A DNA stretch of 64,000 nt from Viridilinea sp964592425. Its GTDB lineage: Bacteria > Chloroflexota > Chloroflexia > Chloroflexales > Chloroflexaceae. Positions 44,844 through 53,860 of the stretch are shown here, in pieces. The stretch lies in assembly GCA_964592425.1 (NCBI GenBank), contig CAZQCG010000010.1, positions 62,001 to 126,000 of the forward strand, read 5' to 3'. A program made the position numbers and the translations under genes. The notes under the pieces were generated by a model, which worked only from the letters and a program-made list of their open reading frames with translations, was not told the origin of the DNA and did not search any database. Positions within the stretch are counted from its first letter, which is position 1. Each line of letters begins with the position of its first letter.

Positions 44844-46625
44844 CTAAACCCGAATGCCCAACTCGGCGAGGCGGGCAGGGGTCGGATCGCCGTGGGGATC
44901 CCAGCCGTGCCGCTGGTAGTACTCGGCGATCAGTTCGGCAAGGGGCGGCAGATGGCCAGCTGCCGGGCCGCTCGTCAGGGCTTCCTGTGTCCAGCGGGCG
45001 GGCAGGCCAGCTTCAGCCCCGCTATCGGCGTAGCGGCGGGCAAAGAGTTGCTCGACGGTAATGATGCGCTCACCGATCTTCGCCAGATCGGCACCAGTGA
45101 GGGTGATGCCGGTTGCGGCGATTAACGCCAGCAGTTCACCCGGGGCAACCTGGTAGCCCAGCAGGCCCAGGCGGCGACAAAGGCCAGTTGCGTCGAGCGC
45201 GGCGGCAAAACGCTCGTGCCAGATCAGGCGCAGAGCCTTGCCAACCCTGGTGCGCGGCTGGTTCGGGGCCTCGGGCAACCAGGGCGGCAAATCGGCTACC
45301 AACTCCTCGTAGGCCATCGCGTAGCGCGGGTCGCCGCCGATTGGTGCAGTCGCCATCGCCAGAGCCATACCATTGAGCGCACGCGGATCGAGGGCGGGCA
45401 TGGCCAGGCCCCTGGCCTGCGGGGCAAATGCGTCGCTCCCCCAGAAGATCGCTTGCAACTCACCAATGCCGAGCGAAAGCAGGTCACGCTTTTCCTGGCG
45501 CTGGGCCAGGCGTTCAACAGCGGCAAGCACAGCCGGCCCATCACCCCAGGCCAGCCTGGTCGAGCGGCTGAGTCCACGAGCCTGACACTCCATCAGGAAG
45601 GCGACGGCGGCGCTGGTCGCAACAGGGTCAAGCCCAAGGCGCAGGCAATGCTCGGCCAGGGCCGCCAGGTGATCGGGGTTGCTGATTCCGCAGCGGGCCC
45701 CGAAACCGGTCACCATCTCCAGCGTTGGTAACGGTTCACCTGTAGCGACCAGGTCGTGGTAACAGGGCATCGGACAACCCGTACAGCCACGGCTCGGGCC
45801 GCGCCGGTTGGCCAGGTTGCCAATCGCCTGTACCAACCCCGTCCCAGGGTGGGCGACGGCCCCATTCTGCCCGCTGAGCGCTCCCTGGGCTGCTGCCCGT
45901 GCCACCAGGTAGAGGTCGCCAACCCGGCGGATGGCGGCAGAATGGGCGCTTGTCTCACTGCGGCGGCGCACCGAAGCCAGGGCCGCCGTCAGACGTGCCG
46001 GGTCGGCGGGGGCACCAGGCGGGCCACCGCGCACCACCACCGCCTTGATGCGCTTGGTCGCCATAACGATACCCGTGCCAGCTGGCTCGGCGATGTAGCG
46101 CCCCTCGGCGACAATGCTGGCATAGGCGACATCGGCCTCGCCAGCCGGACCGATGCAAGCAACGGCCACATCACTACCCAGCTCAGATCGCAAGGCCGTA
46201 TGGGTGGCGAGGGTATCGAGACCGACCAAGTGCGCGGCCGGGCGCAGGCGCACCTGGTCGCGGTCAAGGTAGATATAGACCCATTCGGGGGCCTGGCCGC
46301 GAATGATCAGCAGGTCATAGCCAGCGCGGCGTAGGTGCTCACCCCAATGGCCCTGGGCCCAGCTATAGCCAATCGCTCCGGTCAGCGGCGAGCGCGTGCC
46401 GACCACAAAGCCACCTGCGGCGAAGGCCCCGTTACCGGCCAGACGCCCGGCGGCAAAGATTAGCAGATTGGCCGGAGCCAGGGCAGGCGTATCTGGTGGC
46501 AGGTGATGCCAGAGCAGCCAGGCCACTGCACCACGACCACCCAGGTAGTCCCGCTCGACCATGGCGGGCAACTGCTGGCGTACATGTCCGCGGGCCAGGT
46601 CAATGGTAAGCGTGCGCAGAGCCAT
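44844..46625 (-). CDS. Aldehyde ferredoxin oxidoreductase (tungstopterin type)
   Basis: 593 residues, full length. N-terminal domain with LGGRGAVAWLLWHHL (family signature); the [4Fe-4S] ligands are in GCTGCPMPCYH (CxxCxxxC, near residues 281-288) and a fourth Cys in ATGLCRRLGLLG. It oxidises aldehydes to carboxylates with ferredoxin, using W or Mo bis-molybdopterin. Substrate unknown. Such enzymes occur in facultative anaerobes and suggest low-oxygen metabolism. It is a single gene; MITE-like copy A2 abuts its stop codon. Confidence 0.92.
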   Translation of the reverse strand: MALRTLTIDLARGHVRQQLPAMVERDYLGGRGAVAWLLWHHLPPDTPALAPANLLIFAAGRLAGNGAFAAGGFVVGTRSPLTGAIGYSWAQGHWGEHLRRAGYDLLIIRGQAPEWVYIYLDRDQVRLRPAAHLVGLDTLATHTALRSELGSDVAVACIGPAGEADVAYASIVAEGRYIAEPAGTGIVMATKRIKAVVVRGGPPGAPADPARLTAALASVRRRSETSAHSAAIRRVGDLYLVARAAAQGALSGQNGAVAHPGTGLVQAIGNLANRRGPSRGCTGCPMPCYHDLVATGEPLPTLEMVTGFGARCGISNPDHLAALAEHCLRLGLDPVATSAAVAFLMECQARGLSRSTRLAWGDGPAVLAAVERLAQRQEKRDLLSLGIGELQAIFWGSDAFAPQARGLAMPALDPRALNGMALAMATAPIGGDPRYAMAYEELVADLPPWLPEAPNQPRTRVGKALRLIWHERFAAALDATGLCRRLGLLGYQVAPGELLALIAATGITLTGADLAKIGERIITVEQLFARRYADSGAEAGLPARWTQEALTSGPAAGHLPPLAELIAEYYQRHGWDPHGDPTPARLAELGIRV

Positions 46626-46764
46626 CTGAATTTATTTGACGCATCAGGGTCAGTTGGCGGTATTCGGCAAAAGAGAGCACGCTAGAACTGCTCTTGTCTA
46701 GAGTATGAGCGAGAGCCTGGCCATTGTCAAGCTTGCTCCTTTTGACTCGCTTTCCCTCACTCGA

Positions 46765-46792
46765 TTCAACCTGAAAGCGTGTCTGTTATGCT
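46765..46792 (+). promoter_or_regulatory. Possible promoter in the 46626-46964 gap
   Basis: TTCAAC (46765-46770), 16 bp, TATGCT (46787-46792). It would drive pcrA with a leader of about 165 nt. The rest of the 339-bp gap holds no gene that I can support. Confidence 0.4.
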
Positions 46793-46964
46793 ATAGTTAA
46801 TGACACACATCGGGTCAGGCATGCTTCAAACGAGCTTGACAGTTTGGGCTTCATGTCCCCAGCATAACGCTGCACAGGGCGATTATCAAGCTCAGAGAGC
46901 CGATGCTGAACCATGCCATCATTAGAGGAGGCGTGGGTGGGTCAAACCCGCGCGTCAACAGCTT

Positions 46965-49211
46965 ATGTCCGAACGCATGCAGCAACTCAACCCGGCCCAG
47001 CACCGTGCCGTCGAGACGATCAGTGGGCCGGTGCTGGTGCTTGCCGGTCCCGGCAGCGGCAAGACCCGCGTCCTGACCCATCGCATTGCTCACCTCATTG
47101 GCGAGGTCGGAGTCGATCCCTATAACCTGCTTGCTGTAACCTTCACCAACAAAGCAGCCCGTGAGATGAAGGCGCGACTGGAGACGCTGATCGGGACAAG
47201 TCAGGCCCAGGCGCTCAGTATGGGCACCTTCCACAGCCTCTGCGCCCGCTTTCTGCGCCGCGATATTATCCACCTCGGGCGCGAGCGCGATTTTGTGATC
47301 TATGACAGCGATGACCAGGAGCGCCTGATGCGGCGGGTGTTGCGGGAACTGAAGCTTGACGAGAAGCAAAACCCGCCCCGTGCCATCCATGCGCGCATCT
47401 CCAGCGCCAAGAATGAACTCGTCTCACCGGAGGAGTTTGCGCGCCTTAACCGCAGCTACCGCGACGAGATCGCCGCCCGCTGCTACGCCCGCTATCAGGT
47501 GCTGCTCCGCGAGGCCAATGCGCTCGATTTTGATGATTTGCTGGTTGAGACGGTACACCTCTTCGATCAGCATCCCGAGGTGCTTGCTCGTTACCATGAG
47601 CGTTATGTCTATCTACTGGTAGACGAGTACCAGGACACCAACCGTGTTCAGTATACCCTGGTGCGCCAACTCGCCGCGCTGCACCGCAACCTCTTCGTCG
47701 TTGGCGATGATGACCAGTCGATCTACCTCTTTCGCGGGGCTGACGTGCGCAACATTCGCCAGTTTGAACAGGACTACCCCGAAGCCCAGGTGATCCTGCT
47801 TGAACAGAACTACCGCTCGACCCAGGCGATTCTCGAGACGGCCCAGGCAGTGATCAACGCGGGCGCTCGCCGCAAACATATCAAGCAGCTCTGGACCGAG
47901 AACGGGGCCGGGGTGCAGGTTTCACTCCACGAGGGCTATGACCAGGATGAAGAGGCGGCTTTTGTCACCGACGAGATCGCCCGTCTGGTGGCGGCAGGCG
48001 AATTCAGCCTGCGTGATTGCGCCGTGCTCTACCGCACCAATGCCCAGTCGCGCGCCCTGGAAGAGGCGCTGATCCGGCGAGGGCTACGCTACCAGATCAT
48101 CGGCGGGACGCGCTTCTACGAGCGCAAAGAGGTGAAGGATCTGCTGGCCTACCTGCGCGTGCTGCTCAACCCCTTCGACAGTGTGAGCCTGCTGCGCATC
48201 CTCAACTGGCCTGCTCGCGGCATCGGCGAACGCAGCGAGGCCGAGTTGGTACGTTGGGCCGCTGAGTTGGGGGTCTCCCTCTTCCAGAGCCTCGCTGAGC
48301 TTGATCAGTCCACCCTGCCAAGCCCCTTCAGCCCACGCATTGCCGCCGCCCTGCGGGCCTTCGCCAGCCTGCTCGGCGAGCTGAGCAATGCCGCGCGCCA
48401 ACTGCCGCTCGACCAACTCTTCGACCTGATCATCGAGCGTATTGGCATGCGTGAGGCCCTGCTGCGCGAATACGGCACCGAAGAGGCCGAAGAACGCTGG
48501 GCCAACCTTGAGGAGTTGCGCAACGTCACCGCAGACTATCTCAACCTGCCCCTTGAAGCCCAGTTGCCCACCTTGCTCGAAGAGGTTGCCCTGATCGCCG
48601 ACATCGACAAGCTCGATCCGGAAGCTGATGTGGTCACATGTATTACCCTGCACCAGGCCAAAGGGCTGGAATATCCCGTCGTCTTCCTGATCGGGCTGGA
48701 AGATGGCCTGTTGCCGCATAGCCGATCCATCGACGACCGCGAGCAACTCGAAGAGGAGCGACGCCTGCTCTATGTCGGGATGACCCGCGCCCGGCGCCGG
48801 CTCTACCTCTGCTATGCCTTCCGGCGTCTGAGCTTCGGACGGGTCAACCTGAGCGTTCCTTCGCGCTTTCTGGCCGACATCCCGCGTCAACTGCTCAAAC
48901 AACCGGCCCGTCGTGCCAAGACTCCGGTGCAGACGAGCATCTTCAGCGGGCGCAGCAGCACAGCCCGTAACCAGGGCCATGCAAGCAGCCCACCACCAGC
49001 CTCTGCGAGCAGCGGGCTAAGTGGGCGCAGCAGTGTGCCAACTGCCAGCGCCAGCTTCTTTGCTGGCCAGCGGGTGCGTCACGCCACCTTTGGTGAAGGC
49101 GTGGTGATCAGCAGCCGCCTCGTCGATGGCGACGAAGAGGTGACGGTAAAATTCAGCGACCGCGAACGGCGCATTCTGGCCAGCTTTGCCCGTCTCGAAC
49201 ACCTGGGGTAG
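46965..49211 (+). CDS. pcrA: UvrD/PcrA-type DNA helicase
   Basis: 748 residues. Motif I VLAGPGSGKTRVLTHRI, motif Ia AVTFTNKAAREMK, motif II LLVDEYQDTNRVQ, motif III VVGDDDQSIYLFRGAD, motif IV ILEQNYRST, motif V ITLHQAKGLEYPVVFLIGL and motif VI LLYVGMTRARRRLYL. The C-terminus after a Ser/Ala-rich linker has the RVRHATFGEGVVI Tudor-like domain that contacts RNA polymerase in PcrA. SF1 3'-5' helicase for repair and rolling-circle replication. ATG 46965 or 46977. Confidence 0.96.
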   Translation: MSERMQQLNPAQHRAVETISGPVLVLAGPGSGKTRVLTHRIAHLIGEVGVDPYNLLAVTFTNKAAREMKARLETLIGTSQAQALSMGTFHSLCARFLRRDIIHLGRERDFVIYDSDDQERLMRRVLRELKLDEKQNPPRAIHARISSAKNELVSPEEFARLNRSYRDEIAARCYARYQVLLREANALDFDDLLVETVHLFDQHPEVLARYHERYVYLLVDEYQDTNRVQYTLVRQLAALHRNLFVVGDDDQSIYLFRGADVRNIRQFEQDYPEAQVILLEQNYRSTQAILETAQAVINAGARRKHIKQLWTENGAGVQVSLHEGYDQDEEAAFVTDEIARLVAAGEFSLRDCAVLYRTNAQSRALEEALIRRGLRYQIIGGTRFYERKEVKDLLAYLRVLLNPFDSVSLLRILNWPARGIGERSEAELVRWAAELGVSLFQSLAELDQSTLPSPFSPRIAAALRAFASLLGELSNAARQLPLDQLFDLIIERIGMREALLREYGTEEAEERWANLEELRNVTADYLNLPLEAQLPTLLEEVALIADIDKLDPEADVVTCITLHQAKGLEYPVVFLIGLEDGLLPHSRSIDDREQLEEERRLLYVGMTRARRRLYLCYAFRRLSFGRVNLSVPSRFLADIPRQLLKQPARRAKTPVQTSIFSGRSSTARNQGHASSPPPASASSGLSGRSSVPTASASFFAGQRVRHATFGEGVVISSRLVDGDEEVTVKFSDRERRILASFARLEHLG

Positions 49212-49257
49212 GGGCGCAGCGCTGGGCCCCCACGACAATCAACGCTTGTAGTTCGCT

Positions 49258-50139
49258 TTAGACTCGTCGCAGGTGATCAACCAGGAACTCACGCAGCGCC
49301 CGCGCCGCCGGTGAAGCGACCCGATCACCACGCCAGACCAGCCCAAGCGAGCGCTGCAAGACCTGATCGGCGACCCGCAGGGCCACCAGATCTTGCACCT
49401 CCTGTACAGCCAGACGTGGCACCAGGGCCACACCGAGGCCAGCGGCGACAAAACGCAGCAGCGTATCGATCTCGCCGCCGTCGAGCACTACCCGTGGGCT
49501 AAAGCCGGCCTGCTGACAGGCCACGAGGGTAGCTTCACGCAGTTCGTAATTTTCAGGCGAGAGCACCCAGGCCGTCTTGGCCAGATCGCGCAACTGCACG
49601 CTGCTCAGAGCAGATAAGGGATGACCACGCCAGACCGCAACCACCATCTCTTCGCTGAAGAGTGGCACTACCGTCAGATGGGCATCTTCTACGGGCAGCG
49701 TGACAATTGCCACATCGGTCAGGCCCGTCTCCAACAGATCGAGCAAGGTCTGCACACCCGCCTCATGCAGGCGCAGTTCAATGCCTGGGTAGCGCTGGTT
49801 AAAGGCAGCCAGCACCTTAGGCAGCAACTGGGTGCCGACCGTCGGTGTCGTACCGATCGTGGCCCGTCCGCGGCGCAAGCCGATCCGCTCGGCCATCTCG
49901 GCGCGGGAAGCCTCAACCTGGGCCATCACCGCACGGGCGTGAGGCAGCAGCGCCTCGCCCGCCTCGGTCAGCCGAACATTGCGTCCAACGCGGTCGAAGA
50001 GGGCCAGGCCCAGTTCTTGCTCAAGCTGGCTGATCTGCTTGCTGAGCGCCGGCTGGGCAATGTGCAACTCACTTGCGGCCCTGGTGACGTGACAATGGCG
50101 CGCTACTGCCTCGAAGTAGCGCAAATGTCGCAGTTCCAT
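49258..50139 (-). CDS. LysR-family transcriptional regulator
   Basis: 293 residues. N-terminal winged HTH: ELRHLRYFEAVARHCHVTRAASELHIAQPALSKQI (two adjoining blocks), then the periplasmic-binding-like effector domain (TIGTTPTVGTQLLPKVLAAF). A free-standing regulator; it is divergent from the VanW gene, which it may control. ATG 50139 chosen; a longer frame to 50319 has no match. Confidence 0.93.
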   Translation of the reverse strand: MELRHLRYFEAVARHCHVTRAASELHIAQPALSKQISQLEQELGLALFDRVGRNVRLTEAGEALLPHARAVMAQVEASRAEMAERIGLRRGRATIGTTPTVGTQLLPKVLAAFNQRYPGIELRLHEAGVQTLLDLLETGLTDVAIVTLPVEDAHLTVVPLFSEEMVVAVWRGHPLSALSSVQLRDLAKTAWVLSPENYELREATLVACQQAGFSPRVVLDGGEIDTLLRFVAAGLGVALVPRLAVQEVQDLVALRVADQVLQRSLGLVWRGDRVASPAARALREFLVDHLRRV

Positions 50140-50347
50140 ACCTACTCGTACGAAGAGCCTGTCGCTCGAACCTATCGCAACAGCATCATTGGCTGATGCG
50201 ACAAATGTTTGCAGACAGCCTCTCGCTCTACTGTATCGGCCTGGAGATCGTCTCAGGCTGCATGGCTTGGAGGCCGGGCCTGGTTTCCGCGCCGCTGCGA
50301 CGCCAACGCCGCAAGGCAAGTATAACAGATCGCTTCAGGTGGCGTGC

Positions 50348-50353
50348 TATAAT
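50348..50353 (+). promoter_or_regulatory. -10 element of the VanW gene
   Basis: Perfect TATAAT 46 nt before ATG 50399; no good -35. It lies in the 259-bp divergent gap with the LysR gene. Confidence 0.45.
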
Positions 50354-50398
50354 GTTTGGGTTATCAATCATCAGTTTGTGTTCGTCCGAGGTACTTCT

Positions 50399-51802
50399 AT
50401 GCGGCAACTGCTCTTGAGTCTGACCCTTATACTCACGTTTATGGTGAGCCTCCCTGCGCGACCTGTCACAGCGGCCCCTGCCCTATCCCAGCCGCTTGGC
50501 TCAGTCTACTTCCCCGAAACCGGTCACAATATCGCCCTGCAGATCAAACGCTTCTTTGATGCCAATGGCGGCGTGGCAATCTTCGGTATGCCGCTCACCG
50601 AGTTGATCATTGGCAACGACGGGCTACAGGTGCAATATTTCGAGAACGCGCGCCTCGAGTATCGCCCTGGCATGCCGCTCGATCAGCAGATCACGATCAC
50701 CCGTGGCGGGGCGCTCTTCAGCGCCAACCGCACTGATGGACCCTTCCAGTGGCTTGGAGCCTCACCTGACCCGGTGCGTAGCTTCTTCCCCGAGTCGGGT
50801 CATACCCTGGGCGGGGCCTTTGGCTGGTTCTGGCAAAACCATGGCGGTCTACCGATCTTCGGCTACCCCATCTCTGAGGAGTTCTACGAGTGGGAGCCCA
50901 GCGCCAATGCCGAGCAGTTGGTGCAGTACTTCGAGCGCGCCCGCCTGATCTACAACCCCGCACAGGCGGGTACACCCAACGAAGTGACGCTGATGCCCCT
51001 GGGCCGTTGGCTGCTAGCCCAGGATCCCATCGCCACAGCCGCCAGCGCCCCGGTGGCCCCTCTCAGCCTGCTTGGCCATGCCACCACCGGCTTCCCTGCC
51101 TCCTCATATGAACGGGTGACCAATATCAGCCGGGCCACCCAGATGATCGACGGAATGATCGTCCCAGCCGGAGCCGAGTTCTCCTTCGCCGGGGTGGGCG
51201 ATTTCTCCGAGGCCAACGGCTTCGTTGAGGGCTACGCCATTGTCGGTGGGCGGCTTGAGCGTGTGATTGGCGGCGGCCTCTGCCAGGTCTCCACCACCCT
51301 CTTCCGCGCCGTCTCTAACGCCGGGCTACAGGTAACCCGTCGTGTCGGCCATAGCCACATCGTCAACTTCTACGAGAACATCCTCGGCTTCGACGCCACC
51401 GTCTTTACACCAGAGGTCGATTTCCGTTGGCGTAATGATAGCCCCGGCCCCGTTTATATCATCGGCACGATCGACCTTGCCGCCGCTCAGGTCACGTTCG
51501 AACTCTACGGCAGCTCCGACGGGCGCAGTGTCACCTACCAGGGTCCCGCGACGAAGAACTGGACGAAGCCCGGGTCCCCGGTCTGGCAGTACGACTCTTC
51601 ACTCCCTGCCGGGGCCGTGCGCCAGATGGTGCATGGTCGTTCGGGAGTTGATGTCACCTACACGCGGATTATCACCCGCGCCGACGGAAGTCGCCGGGTC
51701 GAGCCCTTCTTTACGCGTTATACACCCTGGGAGGATTTCTACGTCTACGGTCCGGGCGTCACACCACCTGGCGGCGCACGGGTGATCGCACCCAAACGCT
51801 AG
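50399..51802 (+). CDS. Secreted VanW-family protein with LGFP-like repeats
   Basis: 467 residues. Signal peptide (about 1-26, cleavage near TAAPA). Two similar repeats, FPETGHNI...FFDANGGVAIFGMPL and FFPESGHTL...FWQNHGGLPIFGYPI, resemble cell-wall-binding LGFP repeats. The VanW domain shows EFSFAGVGDFSEANGF and GGGLCQVSTTLFRAV (family hallmark), then NDSPGPVYI. Likely attached to peptidoglycan outside the cell; VanW biochemistry is not settled. Possibly regulated by the divergent LysR protein. Confidence 0.87.
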   Translation: MRQLLLSLTLILTFMVSLPARPVTAAPALSQPLGSVYFPETGHNIALQIKRFFDANGGVAIFGMPLTELIIGNDGLQVQYFENARLEYRPGMPLDQQITITRGGALFSANRTDGPFQWLGASPDPVRSFFPESGHTLGGAFGWFWQNHGGLPIFGYPISEEFYEWEPSANAEQLVQYFERARLIYNPAQAGTPNEVTLMPLGRWLLAQDPIATAASAPVAPLSLLGHATTGFPASSYERVTNISRATQMIDGMIVPAGAEFSFAGVGDFSEANGFVEGYAIVGGRLERVIGGGLCQVSTTLFRAVSNAGLQVTRRVGHSHIVNFYENILGFDATVFTPEVDFRWRNDSPGPVYIIGTIDLAAAQVTFELYGSSDGRSVTYQGPATKNWTKPGSPVWQYDSSLPAGAVRQMVHGRSGVDVTYTRIITRADGSRRVEPFFTRYTPWEDFYVYGPGVTPPGGARVIAPKR

Positions 51803-51930
51803 TCATGATTCCAGGTAGGCTCACCGAAACAGCTGCGCAAAGGAGGGACCGTGGGCAGGCGGCCTGGGGCGTCGCGTCTTCCCCATACTTCGCGCAGTTC
51901 CTTTGATTCAGTAGCGGGAGAGACCTGCTC

Positions 51931-53007
51931 ATGAGCAACAACCTACTACAGCCGATCGTGACCGAACCGCGCCTGGCCGAACCAATCTGGGGCGGTGCAA
52001 GCCTCGCCGCGTGGCTCAACCTACCTGAGCCCTGGCCTGAACGTCTTGGTGAGAGTTGGCAAGTCTTCGATACGAACCGCATTGTCAACGGCCCCTATGC
52101 TGGCAAGTCACTCAGCGACCTGGTGAGTGCCTACGGGGCCGAGATGGTTGGCACCCGTGCCATCGAAAGCTACGGCATCGATTTCCCGCTGCTGGCCAAG
52201 TTTATTGAAGCCGCCGATCACCTTTCGATCCAGGTACACCCCGATGATGCCTACGCTCACCGGGTCGAGGCTGGCTCAGGTTTCCACGGCAAAACTGAAG
52301 CCTGGTATATTGTCGATGCCGTCCCCGGTGCCAGCATCACCTATGGGCTGAACCGAACCTGCGACCGTGAAACCTTCGCCGCAGCGATTGCCGACGGCAG
52401 CGTCGAGCGCTTTATGAGCTATATGCCTGTAGCGCCGGGCGATGTGATCTTCGTACCGGCGGGAACCTTGCACGCCATTCATGCCGGGATTTTGCTCTTT
52501 GAGATCCAGCAGAAGTCCAATCTAACCTACCGGGTCTATGACTATGACCGGCGTGATGTGCGTACCGGCTTGCCCCGTGAGTTGCACCTGGAACGGGCGC
52601 TCGAGATCAGCGAGCTGGCCCCGGCAACCAGCGGCAAGGTCGTACCCCTGCGCCTGGGGCCGAACCGCGACCTGCTGATCGCCTGTCATGCTTTTGCCCT
52701 TGAGCGCTGGCGAGGCCTAGTTGAGATGAGCACCGAGCCCGGCAGCTTCGAGATCTGGACGGTGGTCGCTGGCAAAACCACGCTCAGCTGGGCCGCAGGC
52801 AGCCTCGTCCTGCAACGCGGGGCCTCAGTGGTGCTGCCAGCTGGCCTTGGTGCGTATAGTATGCGCCCCAATGCCTACGACACCACCCTGCTGCGCGCCT
52901 ACCTGCCCGACCTTGATCGGATCAGCGCCGAGGCTTTCCGGGTCAGCGGCGACCCGGTGCGTGTGAATGAGGTGGTGCGCTATATCCAGCCAGGGCTGCG
53001 GGTGTGA
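51931..53007 (+). CDS. manA: Mannose-6-phosphate isomerase, type I-like
   Basis: 358 residues of the cupin isomerase family. Zinc ligands are visible: LSIQVHPDD (Gln and His), KTEAWYIV (Glu) and VPAGTLHAIH (His). It interconverts mannose-6-P and fructose-6-P, feeding GDP-mannose and polysaccharide synthesis. ATG 51931; upstream GGGAGAG is a usable ribosome site. Confidence 0.92.
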   Translation: MSNNLLQPIVTEPRLAEPIWGGASLAAWLNLPEPWPERLGESWQVFDTNRIVNGPYAGKSLSDLVSAYGAEMVGTRAIESYGIDFPLLAKFIEAADHLSIQVHPDDAYAHRVEAGSGFHGKTEAWYIVDAVPGASITYGLNRTCDRETFAAAIADGSVERFMSYMPVAPGDVIFVPAGTLHAIHAGILLFEIQQKSNLTYRVYDYDRRDVRTGLPRELHLERALEISELAPATSGKVVPLRLGPNRDLLIACHAFALERWRGLVEMSTEPGSFEIWTVVAGKTTLSWAAGSLVLQRGASVVLPAGLGAYSMRPNAYDTTLLRAYLPDLDRISAEAFRVSGDPVRVNEVVRYIQPGLRV

Positions 53008-53036
53008 GCATGTTTGCTGGAGCTTGTTGGCGATCT

Positions 53037-53060
53037 AGGGGCGGCCCGCAAGCCGCCCCT
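53037..53060 (+). terminator. Hairpin between manA and rsmE
   Basis: AGGGGCGGC, 6-nt loop, GCCGCCCCT: a strong 9-bp stem 12 nt before rsmE. No T-run; it may also limit ribosome access to rsmE. Confidence 0.45.
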
Positions 53061-53071
53061 GGCGATTGCCC

Positions 53072-53803
53072 ATGAAAAACAGCCTGCGCTTCTTTGTCAC
53101 CCCCGAAGTGCTGCAGACTGACGCGATCTGCCTGAACGACCGTGACCTGGCGCACCAGTTGAGCCGCGTGCTACGCCTTGGCCCAGGCGCACGGGTGCTG
53201 CTGCTTGATGGACACGGGATGGCCTGTGAAGTTGAGCTACTCGCCCTTGAGCGTGACAAAGTTCGCGGCATAGTGCGCCAACGCCTGGTTGCTTCCGGCG
53301 AGCCAGCCTTGCACCTGAGCATCTACCTGGCGCTGATCCGACCCGAACGCTTCGAGTGGGCGCTCCAGAAGTGTGTCGAGCTTGGCGCAGCCCGGCTTGT
53401 GCCGGTGGCCTGCGCCCGCTCCTTACCGAGTGACCGCGCCGACCAACGGCGCATCGAGCGCTGGCAGCGCATTCTACGTGAGGCCGCCGAGCAGGCATGT
53501 CGGGGGCTGCTGCCCACGATCGAGCCGCCGATCAGCTTCGCAGCGGCCTGCGCCCGGGTCGCCACTACAGCCCTGCCGATCATCCTCTGGGAGCAAGAAG
53601 CACCAGCCCTGCGCGATCGGCTGCCTGGCACGCCACCAGCGACATGCGCCCTGCTCTCCGGCCCGGAGGGCGGCATCACGCCCGAGGAACTGACACTCGC
53701 CCAGGCCCATGGTATCATGCCTGCATCGTTAGGGCCACGTATCCTGCGCGCCGAGACCGCGCCTGTCGCCGCTGCGGCACTCTTGATCGGCCTGTTGGGG
53801 TAG
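53072..53803 (+). CDS. rsmE: 16S rRNA (uracil-1498-N3)-methyltransferase
   Basis: 243 residues, SPOUT family. N-terminal PUA-like domain (RVLRLGPGARVLLLDG), then LIRPERFEWALQKCVELG, VACARS, LREAAEQACRG and the knot LLSGPEGGITPEE with LGPRILRAETAPVAA. Methylates U1498 in the decoding centre. ATG 53072 (MKNSLRFF); an in-frame TTG 6 nt upstream is less likely. Confidence 0.95.
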   Translation: MKNSLRFFVTPEVLQTDAICLNDRDLAHQLSRVLRLGPGARVLLLDGHGMACEVELLALERDKVRGIVRQRLVASGEPALHLSIYLALIRPERFEWALQKCVELGAARLVPVACARSLPSDRADQRRIERWQRILREAAEQACRGLLPTIEPPISFAAACARVATTALPIILWEQEAPALRDRLPGTPPATCALLSGPEGGITPEELTLAQAHGIMPASLGPRILRAETAPVAAAALLIGLLG

Positions 53804-53860
53804 CGTGTTGGGGTGTTGGGGCGTCAGCTAACGCTGCTACGCCCTTACGGGGGTGATGGG

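Noticed and set aside
50189..50398. Longer N-terminus for the VanW protein
   Set aside because: It would place 70 unlikely residues before a clear signal peptide and would span the TATAAT at 50348.
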